From Nectonema munidae (lineage: Eukaryota; Nematomorpha; Nectonematoida; Nectonematidae): DNA of 64,000 nt. Below, piece after piece: positions 58,201-64,000 of this stretch; position 1 is the stretch's first letter; every line of letters starts with the position of its first letter. The position numbers were made by a program, and so were the translations under genes. Under the pieces are notes generated by a model. The model saw only the letters and a list, made by a program, of their open reading frames with translations. It had not been told where the DNA came from and did not search any database. The stretch is taken from positions 241,001 to 305,000 of the forward strand of contig JAUIRK010000157.1 of the NCBI GenBank assembly GCA_030549495.1, in the 5' to 3' direction.

Positions 58201-61153
58201 CCTGTGACACTCTTCTTAGGCGTAAGCACATTTTGAGTTTCATCTAAATTTCCTTTAATTGCTTGTGGCTTGTTTGATATTTTTATATATGAAAAGCCTT
58301 CTCCACAACCTAGAAAGATGAGGAATGAATTAAATTACTTCATCAATGCAAAAATGAGAATACCTTTTGGACTAATTGAAAAGAAAAGTAAATCAAATAT
58401 TTAAATACTATCAAAACATATTTTCTTGAAAGAACGTAACTTAATATTTTATGCTCAAAAAGAGCATTACTACCTTATGTACATAAAATTCAAAAAATAA
58501 TGGCATAAAGGAAGTACTAGTGCTCCTAATTATAGCAAAATTGTTTCACAATCAACATTTCTATAATGGAAATAACTAGTGCAAAGAGGTTTAATAATGA
58601 AATCTCGAGTAAAATCTTCAAATAGGAATACATCATTACTTTGTTTACCAAATTTCTTACGATATTACGTTATAAATTAATTGTAACGATATGGAAAATT
58701 TAAAATTCTGTATAAAGCATATTATTAATATTTTTGAAATTTAAAGAATTCTTCTAAATTAGTTAAATGGTTAATGTATGCCTCTTGGTTAACTATAAAA
58801 GAAAAAACGTTAACAACGCAACATTTTAGCGCGCCAAATTTTTTATAAAAGAACTGCTGAATCAGATGTTTGTTTTAACATGCATTAGCGTTTTGACAGC
58901 AATATTTGAGGACGGATCTAAAACAGAAGATATTTTTGGTTACAATTTGACCTCTATGTACTATGAGATATAAAGCTAGAATTCCCAGGCAAATATTTTC
59001 GAACAAAAAATGCATATTTTTGTGATTATTGTCCCAACAAACAAGTAAAAAAGTAATAGGATAAAAGCTTAAATAAAATTAAATTTATGTAGGTTAAGAG
59101 TCTAAAATCCGAAAAAAAATATGCTAAAAATCAGAAAGAACTCTCTGAATATTTTTGAGGTCCAACTAATTTAATAGCGAAATTTTATAACGTTTTTTTG
59201 GATCCGTACTAACACTTACAGAGATGGATATGCAAGGATTTGATGAATAAATAAGAGTATAATCTAAAGCAGGGTAGACAAACTAAGACTACGGGCTACA
59301 TGCGATCTGTGAAAATTTATTTAAAAGTATTTTTCCTAAAGTTTTCAAAACTTCACCTCAAAAATGAAAGTTATTTGTCTGGATTCATTAAATGAGACAT
59401 ATCTATTTGCAATTTACTACTATGATTTAAAAACCTTCATAGAAACGAATTCTATTGTCTCGCGCTATCTTTTAGGATTACGCTTACTGAAATAAGATGG
59501 TATACATAAAATTAAATGGTGGGTGAATAAGCATAGAATACCAGTAGGATCAGCAACACCATTGATGTCGAGCAAGCATTTGCCTTTCATAGCAGCAATG
59601 TAGGCCTGTGTCGTGTTCCAAACAGCACATTTGATTTCATCATCCAATTGCACACTCTTGTTTGAGGCGTCTTCTTCGCCAGCAGTAGATGAGGCATTAG
59701 CTTGGTTCCCACTCAAGGACTCGTCGTCGTGACTCAACAAAAGAGATTTGTCGTTGCTGTCGATGTAGCCAGCTTCTTTCAACCTCTGTTGATCAGTGAG
59801 CATTGAATACCAAGCACAGCACTGCTCTGGAGCAACCTAAATTGAATAAGAACTGTCTAAACCGTGGTGTCTGCTTTCATTAAAGATTCGCAATAAACTA
59901 CAAAATACAAAAATAATGGGAATTAAATTTTTATTATTATACTTTTTAAACTATTAAATCTACGTGCAGCTCTTAAAAATTATTAAAAATTTTTCTCTCT
60001 CTCTTCTTATTCTATATAAAGTTAGTTTTTCACTACAAATACTTTGTTTAGTTAAACAAATAATTTAATAAGTATGAACTATTATGCAATATGGATAAAA
60101 ATTAAAAACTAATAATACGCTTTACGCAAAGAAAAAAAACACAATAATTCTCAACTACATTTTAAGTTATACCTATTTATAATTAAAAACAAAACGCAAT
60201 AAAACATTTAAATTCAATTCGCAAAACAAAGGAGACACCACCGGTACAAAAAAATCAAGTTTCACAAAGTAGGTTACGATATATGATTTCTAGAAAATAA
60301 TTGTAACTCAAAATTTAACTCCTCTATAATAAAAAAGTCTATTTCATTAACCTATTGCACAAGAATGGATTAAAAGGAGGATAAAAGAGTAACATTGTAT
60401 TTTTTTACAACAAAATAAAACGTTCAAATTTTGTATTGTAAGATAATAATTTTTAGACATGTATCCAATTGTGTATAACTATAAGGGTATATTGACTTTA
60501 CCATTAATATTTTTAATGAATTTACTTCCATTAACTTTCCTTCCTTAGATTTCTAATGGAAATATCTTATCGATCAAAGTCTGGGCAAAAACTAAGCTAA
60601 ATCAAACCAACGACACTAATTTCAATCATTTATAAAAAAAAATAATGATAAATTTGCAATCATCAGATAGATATTAGTTACCATTGTCCTGATTTCTTCT
60701 TCAGTAGGAAGTCTTACATCCGGTTTCAAAACCCAGAAATTTGAGTCAGGACCCGTTCTCTTAAACTCGGCGATTGATTTCAGTTTTTTACGCATGCTAC
60801 TTTCGGCAAAATTCGGAAAAGCTTTTCGGATAGCATTCATGTCACATTTTTTGGGATCTTCCTTACTTCTCCAAAATAAACGATAAATAAAGGCCTAAAC
60901 AAATAAAGGTGACATAAAAAGTCTGGAGATAGAAAAATGAAAGCGAGGAAACTTGAAAGAAGTCTTTTACAAAATTGTTAGCTCGTTTTGAATTGGGAGC
61001 AGGAACTTCAATGAGTGGACACTCCTGTCCAACAGCAAAGATATCATTTACTTTGCGGATGAAATAATTGTGACGTGTGCGAATCAGCAGAAAATCTGTT
61101 TGCGGAAGAATGTGTTGGAAGATTGGTGCACGATACATGTTATTTTCAATTGT
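36922..61153 (-). CDS. TAF1: TAF1, TFIID subunit 1 (13 exons, 3' part of the gene)
   Basis: TAF1 is the largest subunit of the general transcription factor TFIID. It binds TBP, TAF7 and promoter DNA and reads acetylated histones in the nucleus. Thirteen exons on the minus strand, all with GT-AG introns, join at 61153-60953, 60894-60682, 59836-59542, 58309-58122, 54844-54669, 54617-54427, 54089-53991, 53933-53460, 52567-52325, 50679-49715, 46289-46087, 41667-41486 and 37226-36922. All phases close without a stop, giving 1244 residues. In order they encode the DUF3591 core with winged helix (residues 1 to about 520), a C2HC zinc knuckle (about 630), two bromodomains (about 775-1000) and an acidic tail. 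Human TAF1 is close to 1900 aa, so about 600 N-terminal residues lie right of the window. Gene identity is certain; single splice sites could be off by a codon. Confidence 0.96.
37227..39225. other. TAF1 last intron, left part
   Basis: AT-rich intronic sequence with no recognised gene. Open frames here lack any family resemblance. Confidence 0.5.
39226..40240 (+). pseudogene. Degenerate transposase gene inside the last TAF1 intron
   Basis: On the plus strand the pieces follow a transposase-like family common in corals, molluscs and fish. They are [14 protein letters not shown]..., [65 protein letters not shown], then, after an intron of about 48 bases (39657-39704), [20 protein letters not shown], then [15 protein letters not shown] and [15 protein letters not shown]. 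Frame changes separate the pieces (for example near 39480), so it is dead. The family has no settled name; a hAT relationship is suspected. It lies antisense to TAF1. Confidence 0.75.
40245..41485. other. TAF1 last intron, right part
   Basis: No further conserved coding piece beyond a possible short tail of the transposase near 40370-40510. Otherwise AT-rich intron. Confidence 0.45.
41486..41667 (-). CDS. TAF1: TAF1 exon l (acidic tail)
   Basis: Reads [34 protein letters not shown] and [14 protein letters not shown]. The two bases AA left by exon k plus the first T here make Asn, so the phase fits exactly. Highly acidic, like the tail of animal TAF1. Sequence identity to other species is low and the call rests on phase, composition and position. 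Confidence 0.85.
41668..43095. other. TAF1 intron k-l, left part
   Basis: Contains a patch with CGGACTCCGATTGC at 41983 and three CCAGCTTCCA words (42038-42092), which may be the remains of a MITE, and a TA run near 42113-42126. No gene. Confidence 0.45.
43100..43290 (-). repeat. Unnamed interspersed repeat, part Y (minus orientation)
   Basis: The reverse complement shares TTCTCACAAGAAG, TTCAACCAAATATCAAGTCA and AATTTRAAGAAAAA with 56028-56190, in the same order. In the 56-kb copy this part lies directly beside part X, whereas here part X lies 1.3 kb away at 44600-45010. Confidence 0.7.
43295..44595. other. Sequence separating parts X and Y; probable insertion, with hAT-like end at 44283
   Basis: Absent from the other copy of the X/Y repeat, so this 1.3 kb looks inserted. 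At 44283 the sequence CAGTTGTTTCCAAAGTGGGC is a hAT-type terminus of the ZBED5/Charlie style. The matching end and duplication were not found. The small open frame 43412-43654 is not recognised. Confidence 0.4.
44600..45010 (-). repeat. Unnamed interspersed repeat, part X (minus orientation)
   Basis: Its reverse complement matches 55585-55970: shared words include TTTTACATTT-type runs, GGGGTTGTC, GATAGTGTCT, ATTCTGAGGGG, ACAGATGAGTTTT and AAACGATCGTATATA. The outer end (near 45000) reads TGTTTCA...TATACTTTTA in both copies. Confidence 0.75.
45318..45584. mobile_element. hAT-type MITE, 267 bp, with perfect 8-bp target duplication
   Basis: Begins CAGTGCCCGCGCTA at 45318 and ends with the inverse TAGCGCGGGCTCTG at 45584 (13 of 14 bases pair). 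The direct repeat GTTGCATT flanks it at 45310-45317 and 45585-45592. A cytosine run (GCCCCCCCCCC) lies near the right end. It has no coding capacity; the minus-strand open frame at 45368-45604 runs through it by chance. It lies in a TAF1 intron. Confidence 0.93.
46087..46289 (-). CDS. TAF1: TAF1 exon k (post-bromodomain helix and acidic region)
   Basis: Reads [20 protein letters not shown], then [20 protein letters not shown] and [14 protein letters not shown]. It follows directly on the end of the second bromodomain with matching phase 0. The Lys/Glu helix parallels AKEAALEEAEL in human TAF1. Not visible as a long open frame because flanking stops are close. Confidence 0.88.
46290..47265. 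other. TAF1 intron j-k, left part
   Basis: Begins with an AT dinucleotide run (46320-46337). No supported gene. Confidence 0.5.
47270..47720 (+). pseudogene. Second degenerate transposase family inside a TAF1 intron
   Basis: Plus-strand pieces read [40 protein letters not shown], then [29 protein letters not shown] and [19 protein letters not shown]. The order CLHFDGK, VVVLK, DTTNVNTGxxNG, CQHHVLD and SPNIxYPF is that of a repeated transposase-like family seen in Hydra and many arthropods. Stops and frame changes occur throughout, so it is an old, dead copy, antisense to TAF1. Confidence 0.65.
47725..49714. other. TAF1 intron j-k, right part
   Basis: Holds a small inverted patch of GGAGTCGGAGTCG and CGACTCCGA (47768-47832), a word also seen near 41983. 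The rest is AT-rich with no gene. The 3' part of the open frame of exon j (49586-49714) is intronic. Confidence 0.45.
49715..50679 (-). CDS. TAF1: TAF1 exon j (tandem bromodomains)
   Basis: The largest exon, 965 bases. After [10 protein letters not shown] and a basic linker ([11 protein letters not shown]) come two bromodomains. The first runs from [16 protein letters not shown] through [13 protein letters not shown] to RIYNG; the second from [16 protein letters not shown] through [12 protein letters not shown] to CQYNG. Both keep the Asn of the YNG motif that binds acetyl-lysine. It ends DHILILEN at a GTATGC donor. The open frame continues 129 bases into the intron; that part is not coding. 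Confidence 0.96.
50680..51850. other. TAF1 intron i-j, left part
   Basis: AT-rich; no conserved frame recognised. Confidence 0.5.
51855..52110 (-). pseudogene. LINE ORF2 C-terminal zinc-binding fragment
   Basis: On the minus strand, [20 protein letters not shown] then [20 protein letters not shown] with C and VGTDGE follows the C-terminal segment of RTE-like LINE reverse transcriptases (WxHKRCxxI...DFxCRGC...DGE). The N-terminal half of the same motif (CGIRVKRNSIFCTSCSKWIHK) ends the LINE at the right edge of the window, so both pieces come from one LINE lineage. Only this short part is present. Confidence 0.6.
52325..52567 (-). CDS. TAF1: TAF1 exon i (zinc knuckle)
   Basis: Contains [20 protein letters not shown], a C2HC zinc knuckle with the TAF1 spacing (C-x2-C-x4-H-x6-C), which in TFIID helps bind promoter DNA. 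It is followed by a Gln-rich run and a Ser-rich segment ending MNVEG. No usable ATG precedes the knuckle because the exon starts inside the protein. Confidence 0.94.
52568..53459. other. TAF1 intron h-i
   Basis: No gene or bounded repeat. A TA-rich run lies near 53131-53152. Confidence 0.5.
53460..53933 (-). CDS. TAF1: TAF1 exon h (serine-rich linker)
   Basis: Starts [20 protein letters not shown], the end of the conserved core (human ETVRKPAVIDAYVRIR). A basic helical stretch [23 protein letters not shown] and a long Ser-rich low-complexity linker follow, and the exon ends IEYPCKDA. The linker is longer than in vertebrates and probably disordered. The 57-base intron between exons g and h is read through in one frame, which hides it from simple frame searches. 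Confidence 0.92.
53991..54089 (-). CDS. TAF1: TAF1 exon g (small exon)
   Basis: 99 bases, too short to stand out as a frame. It reads [19 protein letters not shown] then [13 protein letters not shown]. The KxLKIxRTF motif matches RCLKIYRTF in human TAF1. Flanking sites TTTAAG and GTAATA fit, and the phases agree with both neighbours. Confidence 0.9.
54427..54617 (-). CDS. TAF1: TAF1 exon f (acidic segment)
   Basis: Reads [33 protein letters not shown] and a charged coiled stretch [13 protein letters not shown]. It matches the [32 protein letters not shown] part of human TAF1. The donor is placed at GTATTC, after one base of a Lys codon. Confidence 0.93.
54669..54844 (-). CDS. TAF1: TAF1 exon e
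   Basis: Reads [20 protein letters not shown], then [20 protein letters not shown] and [11 protein letters not shown], almost identical to other animals. Ends with two bases of a Lys codon. An intron of about 3.3 kb, filled with repeats, separates it from exon d. Confidence 0.95.
54845..55580. other. TAF1 intron d-e, left part; possible pogo-like end at 55446
   Basis: TAGTCACGCTGAGAAAATCC at 55446, followed by CGATTATCCG, looks like a Tigger-type terminal repeat next to TA. A loosely matching inverse, GGTTTATGGAGGTCTGACTG, ends at 57970 and is followed by TA. They could bound an old 2.5-kb element, but the match is imperfect. Confidence 0.3.
55585..56190 (+). repeat. Unnamed interspersed repeat, parts X and Y together
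   Basis: This copy shows part X (55585-55970) and part Y (56028-56190) next to each other. The inverted relative in intron k-l has them 1.3 kb apart. X starts GGGGCTGTTTCATTTC and includes TAGATAGTGTCTAAGAATTC; Y includes TTCTCACAAGAAGG and GTTCAACCAAATATCAAGTC. No coding capacity seen. Confidence 0.75.
57005..57440 (-). pseudogene. hAT transposase fragment, GTF2IRD2-like
   Basis: On the minus strand, [16 protein letters not shown] and [27 protein letters not shown] and KILPLKD precede [33 protein letters not shown] and [14 protein letters not shown]. This is the catalytic region of hAT transposases related to GTF2IRD2/ZBED proteins (FSLxLDESTDxxDTAQLxVFIR...[15 protein letters not shown]). 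In-frame stops and frame changes show that it is dead. It lies in TAF1 intron d-e on the same strand as the gene. Confidence 0.8.
57445..58121. other. TAF1 intron d-e, right part
   Basis: No gene. Includes the possible pogo-like end at 57940-57970 described with the left part of this intron. Confidence 0.4.
58122..58309 (-). CDS. TAF1: TAF1 exon d (DUF3591 core)
   Basis: Reads [15 protein letters not shown]..., then [20 protein letters not shown] and SFEVPEEE. The [13 protein letters not shown] motif is diagnostic for TAF1. The exon starts by completing the Gly codon from exon c and ends in phase 0 at GTACTT. Confidence 0.94.
58310..59541. other. TAF1 intron c-d
   Basis: AT-rich intron, nothing recognised. 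Confidence 0.5.
59542..59836 (-). CDS. TAF1: TAF1 exon c (DUF3591 core)
   Basis: Begins [20 protein letters not shown] (animal TAF1: SPEQCCAYYSMIAAEQRLK). A variable acidic/serine loop follows, then [20 protein letters not shown] and GVADPTG. The loop differs in sequence from vertebrates but is in the same place. Ends with one base of a split Gly codon. Confidence 0.94.
59837..60681. other. TAF1 intron b-c
   Basis: AT-rich intron, nothing recognised. Confidence 0.5.
60682..60894 (-). CDS. TAF1: TAF1 exon b (winged-helix region)
   Basis: Reads [38 protein letters not shown], then [16 protein letters not shown] and [11 protein letters not shown]. This is the most conserved part of the TAF1 core; the winged helix here contacts core-promoter DNA in TFIID structures. 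71 whole codons, phase 0 at both ends. Confidence 0.94.
60953..61153 (-). CDS. TAF1: TAF1 exon a (DUF3591 core)
   Basis: Translates [20 protein letters not shown] then [15 protein letters not shown]...[19 protein letters not shown] to DFFQ. It matches the animal TAF1 segment [20 protein letters not shown]...VGQQCPLFEVPGPNSKRAN. It begins in phase 0 after TTTAG and ends at a GTTTCC donor. The methionine at 61138 is internal, not a start. The preceding exon lies outside the window. Confidence 0.93.
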
Positions 61154-61574
61154 CTAAACAACAAAGATACAAAAATATATATGTTTTTCATACGCAGAAA
61201 GTTTTTGAAAACATTCAATTTAATGAAAAGAAAAAAATAAGGAATTATAATTTTAATATATTAATCCTTTTAGGGCGTGTAGCACCAGTGTACTAGGAAT
61301 GAAAATCGTATGCTTTAAATATGTAGAATTGCATTGAAAATGAAAGCAGAGGATTAGTCTTCAAAATTTTGGTCCTCAGAGGCTTAAAGTGTTCTATCGT
61401 TAATAGAATGTCAACTTGCCTGATATTAAATAATAAATAGAGTATAATATGACAGTAACCTACTCGATCCCAGAAAAACAGATAGAATTAAGTAATTTCG
61501 AATAAAAGAACCTTAAAATCAAAATATGGAAAAAGATATTCCAAAATTGCGAGGTCCAGCCAAATTTTACAACT

Positions 61575-62343
61575 ATGAATACAAGAACAAATAATTGCCG
61601 CAGTACAGCCATAAGTACCGGGCGGGATTCGTCAGTTTCCTACCTCAGAAAGAATACTGATAAAAAAGATGTTGTTGAAGAGAAGTGGAGAGTAGGGTCG
61701 CTGAATGTTGGAAGTTTAGTAGGTAACGCACATGAGGTTGTAGAAATGTTGATTAGAAGAGTAGATATTGTAGGTATTCGTGAAGTAAAGTTAGGGGCAG
61801 TAAGTGTAAAATAATAGGCAATTATAAGTTATTTTGGGTGGGAAATGATAAGAGAACAACAGAAGTAGGTATACTGGTTAATGTAAATTTAATTAGTAAA
61901 ATAGTCAAGGTAAATAGAGTAAGTGATAGAATAATAGTACTTGATTTATGTATAGGAAATAAAATCTCGTCTTTTGTATCTGTATATGCCCCACAAGTAG
62001 GTCTTAAGAAAAGTATTAAAGATTATTTCTATTTTAAATTAGATCAGGTAGTATGGGATAGGAGAGATGAATGTATTATTTTAGGAGACTTTAATGGTCA
62101 TGCAGGGCAATGTAATTCTACTTATGAACAGGTACATGGCGGTTATGGTTACGGCAAGCTAAACGAAGAAGGTAAAAACATTTTAAGTTTTGCAGACAGT
62201 ATGAGTTTATTTATTACTAACACTTATTTCAATAAAAGTACTGAGCATAGAATTACATTTAAATCAGGCAATGAAACCTCTATGATTGATCACATCATGA
62301 TTACTCAAAATTTCAAAAAAATCTTAACAAACACCAAGACTTG
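61575..62343 (+). pseudogene. LINE AP-endonuclease domain
   Basis: Reads EKWRVGSLNVGSLVGNAHEV, VEMLIRRVDIVGIREVK, then after a short interruption at 61812-61820 GWEMIREQQ/NDKRTTEVGILVN, SDRIIVLDLCIG, SVYAPQVGL, LGDFNGHAGQ, HGGYGYGKLNEEGKNILSFA and MIDHIMI. These are the successive motifs of the RTE-type endonuclease that nicks target DNA; the GDFNGH and IDH elements include its active-site residues. Confidence 0.85.
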
Positions 62344-62574
62344 ACCTGGAGAATCATGCGTAACTCAACATAGAAGAAGAAGAAAGAAAATTTATTGACA
62401 TTCAAAAAGATAAATACATAAACAAAGATCCATAGCAATTTTACATTAAATAAAAATTATCATCATAGATAGGTCCACACAAAAATTAATTAAAGTCGCT
62501 AACGTGTGTAATTTTTTTAAAAACAGCTAGGAAGGTTTTAGGCTCAGTAAAAGTAAAAAAAAAAAATTTGGTCA

Positions 62575-64000
62575 TGGAGTAATGAGGTAAAAGAAGCCAT
62601 AAATAGGAAGAAAGAGACCTTTAAAAAATTTCAAAAAAGTAAAACCACAGAAGATAAATTAAGTCCGCAAGAAAGAATTCAGCAATTAAAATTATATAAT
62701 GAAAAAATGAAGATAGATAAAATTTTTAAAATAACTAGACAAAGAAAAGAAGATGAAGACGTGTTGGGTATGCCTTATGTTAGAAAAAAACAGGACTTTT
62801 AATGAATAAAATACTTGAGATGACGAGTACAAGGAAAAATTATGCCCAAGATGTTTTTAATAAAGAAAATGAGATTAAGAAGCTAGAAATAGCTGAAAGA
62901 GTTGAAGGAGCATTAGAAGCTGTAACTGTCGAAGAAGTTATTTGTGCTTTTGATCAATTAAAATCATAGAAGTCGGCAGGGTACAGTTAATGCTCATTAG
63001 AAATATTTAAAGATGAAGCAATCGATGTTCTAAAAGTTCTAATTCAAAACATTTTTAATGGGGCACCCATCCCAGAGTCATGGAATAAAAGTGTAATCGT
63101 ACCATTGTAAGCAAAGGTCAAAATACTGATTGTTCAAGTTACAGAACTATAAAACTTTTAGAACACGATATGAAAATCACGGAAAGAGTCATACTGAATA
63201 GATTGAAGAATATCGTTGAGATAAGTAAAGTTTAGTTTGGTTTTATGTCAGGAAAAAGCACAAATGACGCCATTTTCATTATTAGAAAGCTAATAGAAAA
63301 AAAGCGAGAAACGGGCATAGTCTTTATTTTGCTTTCATAGATTTGGAGAATGCTTTTGATCCTGTTTGTAGCAGGGGCGCACATCCTCAAAATTATTGGA
63401 GGGGGGGGGGGTGCGAAATTTTTTGTTGCATTTTCAAAATTAGTGGTCTGGAAATACCACGGGAGACCAAATATTGAAGTAATCCTTCAAAATAGAGTGT
63501 ATTCCGCTAGATTGGTCTTTAAGAAGAAAGGATGTAAATGAAAATTTAGTTAAGGCAGTAATGGCTTTGTATACAAGCCAGAATACTTGTATAAAATTTG
63601 AAAATGCAATTTTAATGAATTCAAAATACGAGTAGGGTTAGATCAAGGATCAATATTAAGTGCATTTCTTCTTAATATAATCATTGACGAAATTCTTAAA
63701 GATGATGATATCAAAGAAGATATGAACGAAATTTTATAGCTGATGATATAATTTTAATTGCAGATTCTCTTAAAGATTTAGGTAGGAAAATAAGTTTTTG
63801 GGAAACTACTTTGAAAAATATGGGTTTAAGAATTAACTTTAGTAAGTCTAAGTGGATGAAAATAGGTGATTCTTTAAATATACAAAATCTAGTTTCAAAA
63901 ATAGATCTATCTCGTGTTTGTGGGATAAGAGTTAAAAGAAATTCTATTTTTTGTACATCTTGTAGTAAATGGATACATAAAAGAGAGGCAAAGATTAAGG
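62575..64000 (+). pseudogene. LINE reverse transcriptase domain, partial
   Basis: Pieces in order are WSNEVKEAINRKKETFKKFQ, EAVTVEEVICAFDQLKS, PIPESWNKSVIVPL, RLKNIVEISKV, GFMSGKSTNDAIFIIRKLIE, FIDLENAFD, VKAVMALYTS, GLDQGSILSAFLLNIIIDEI, ADDIILIADSLKDLGRK and RVCGIRVKRNSIFCTSCSKW. The A motif (DLENAFD), the B motif (GSILS) and the C motif (ADD) are recognisable. Several stops and frame changes and one internal insertion (about 63360-63505) interrupt it. Confidence 0.82.
63361..63506 (+). mobile_element. Small insertion inside the LINE reverse transcriptase, hAT-like left end
   Basis: The LINE frame breaks after ENAFD at about 63360 and resumes IPLDWSLRRKDVNENLV at about 63507. The roughly 145 intervening bases have no counterpart in other LINEs of this type. 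They contain CAGGGGCGCACATCC at 63373 followed by a guanine run, which is the style of the hAT MITEs seen elsewhere in the window. A clear right end and duplication are not visible, so the exact limits are approximate. Confidence 0.5.

Larger units (their letters stand above)
61575..64000 (+). mobile_element. RTE-like LINE, runs off the right edge
   Basis: A non-LTR retrotransposon in the TAF1 intron, in the opposite sense to the gene. It encodes an AP-type endonuclease and a reverse transcriptase ending in a cysteine-rich segment. It resembles the LINEs behind 'craniofacial development protein 2-like' gene models. The 5' limit is placed by the first readable frame and the true start may be 50-100 bases further left. 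Stops and frame changes occur in both domains, so the copy is inactive. The 3' end is beyond the window. Confidence 0.85.

Noticed and set aside
60863-61138. Methionine at 61138 as a gene start
   Set aside because: Sequence upstream to 61153 continues the conserved TAF1 reading and ends at a splice acceptor, so this is an internal residue.

Overview
The window is a stretch of AT-rich, repeat-dense metazoan nuclear DNA, most likely arthropod. It has short GT-AG introns, one long host gene with large introns, and many DNA transposons, LINEs and LTR-like fossils. The base composition, the style of the repeats and the protein sequences would suit a parasitic copepod of the sea-louse type. That is an inference from the look of the sequence and no species is proven.

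Right part (36.9-64 kb): the minus strand carries the 3' two thirds of TAF1, the largest subunit of TFIID. I could place 13 exons between 61153 and 36922. Every splice phase closes, giving 1244 residues: the DUF3591/winged-helix core, a C2HC zinc knuckle, two bromodomains and an acidic C-terminal tail. The N-terminal exons lie beyond the right edge. TAF1 introns hold several element remains: three degenerate transposase genes, a clean hAT-type MITE with an 8-bp target duplication, an inverted pair of an unnamed repeat, a LINE 3' fragment and, at the right edge, an RTE-like LINE that itself carries a small insertion.

Left part (1-36.9 kb): almost entirely mobile or repetitive DNA. From left to right it holds an LTR-like repeat with a satellite patch (1.4-2.5 kb), a pogo/Tigger element with TIRs and a TA duplication (5.68-8.01 kb), a GC-rich reverse transcriptase-RNase H fossil (9-11.1 kb), a ZBED5-like hAT gene (13.5-15.25 kb), a hAT MITE (17.84-18.11 kb), tandem arrays (19.1-21.9 kb) and a 614-bp hAT element (20.41-21.02 kb). 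A second LTR-like solo end (32.73-33.32 kb) is related to the GC-rich fossil. A second LTR-like repeat plus satellite patch (34.77-36.42 kb) mirrors the first. One possible small secreted-protein gene of unknown function lies at 25.3-25.95 kb.

The most unusual thing is a repeated, intron-bearing gene family similar to the proteins annotated as 'SAMD3-like' in fish and invertebrates (PB1-like N-terminus, RR..I motif, C-terminal Y/NYP-FxQ motif). Three decayed copies occur within 17 kb (15.25-16.7, 28.06-29.23 and 31.8-30.2 kb). All three share an intron at the same codon. One copy is enclosed by 20-bp-class inverted repeats starting CACTCATAA with arrays of TAGTAA-type motifs just inside. This suggests that the family is carried by, or is, a DNA transposon with CACTA-like termini.
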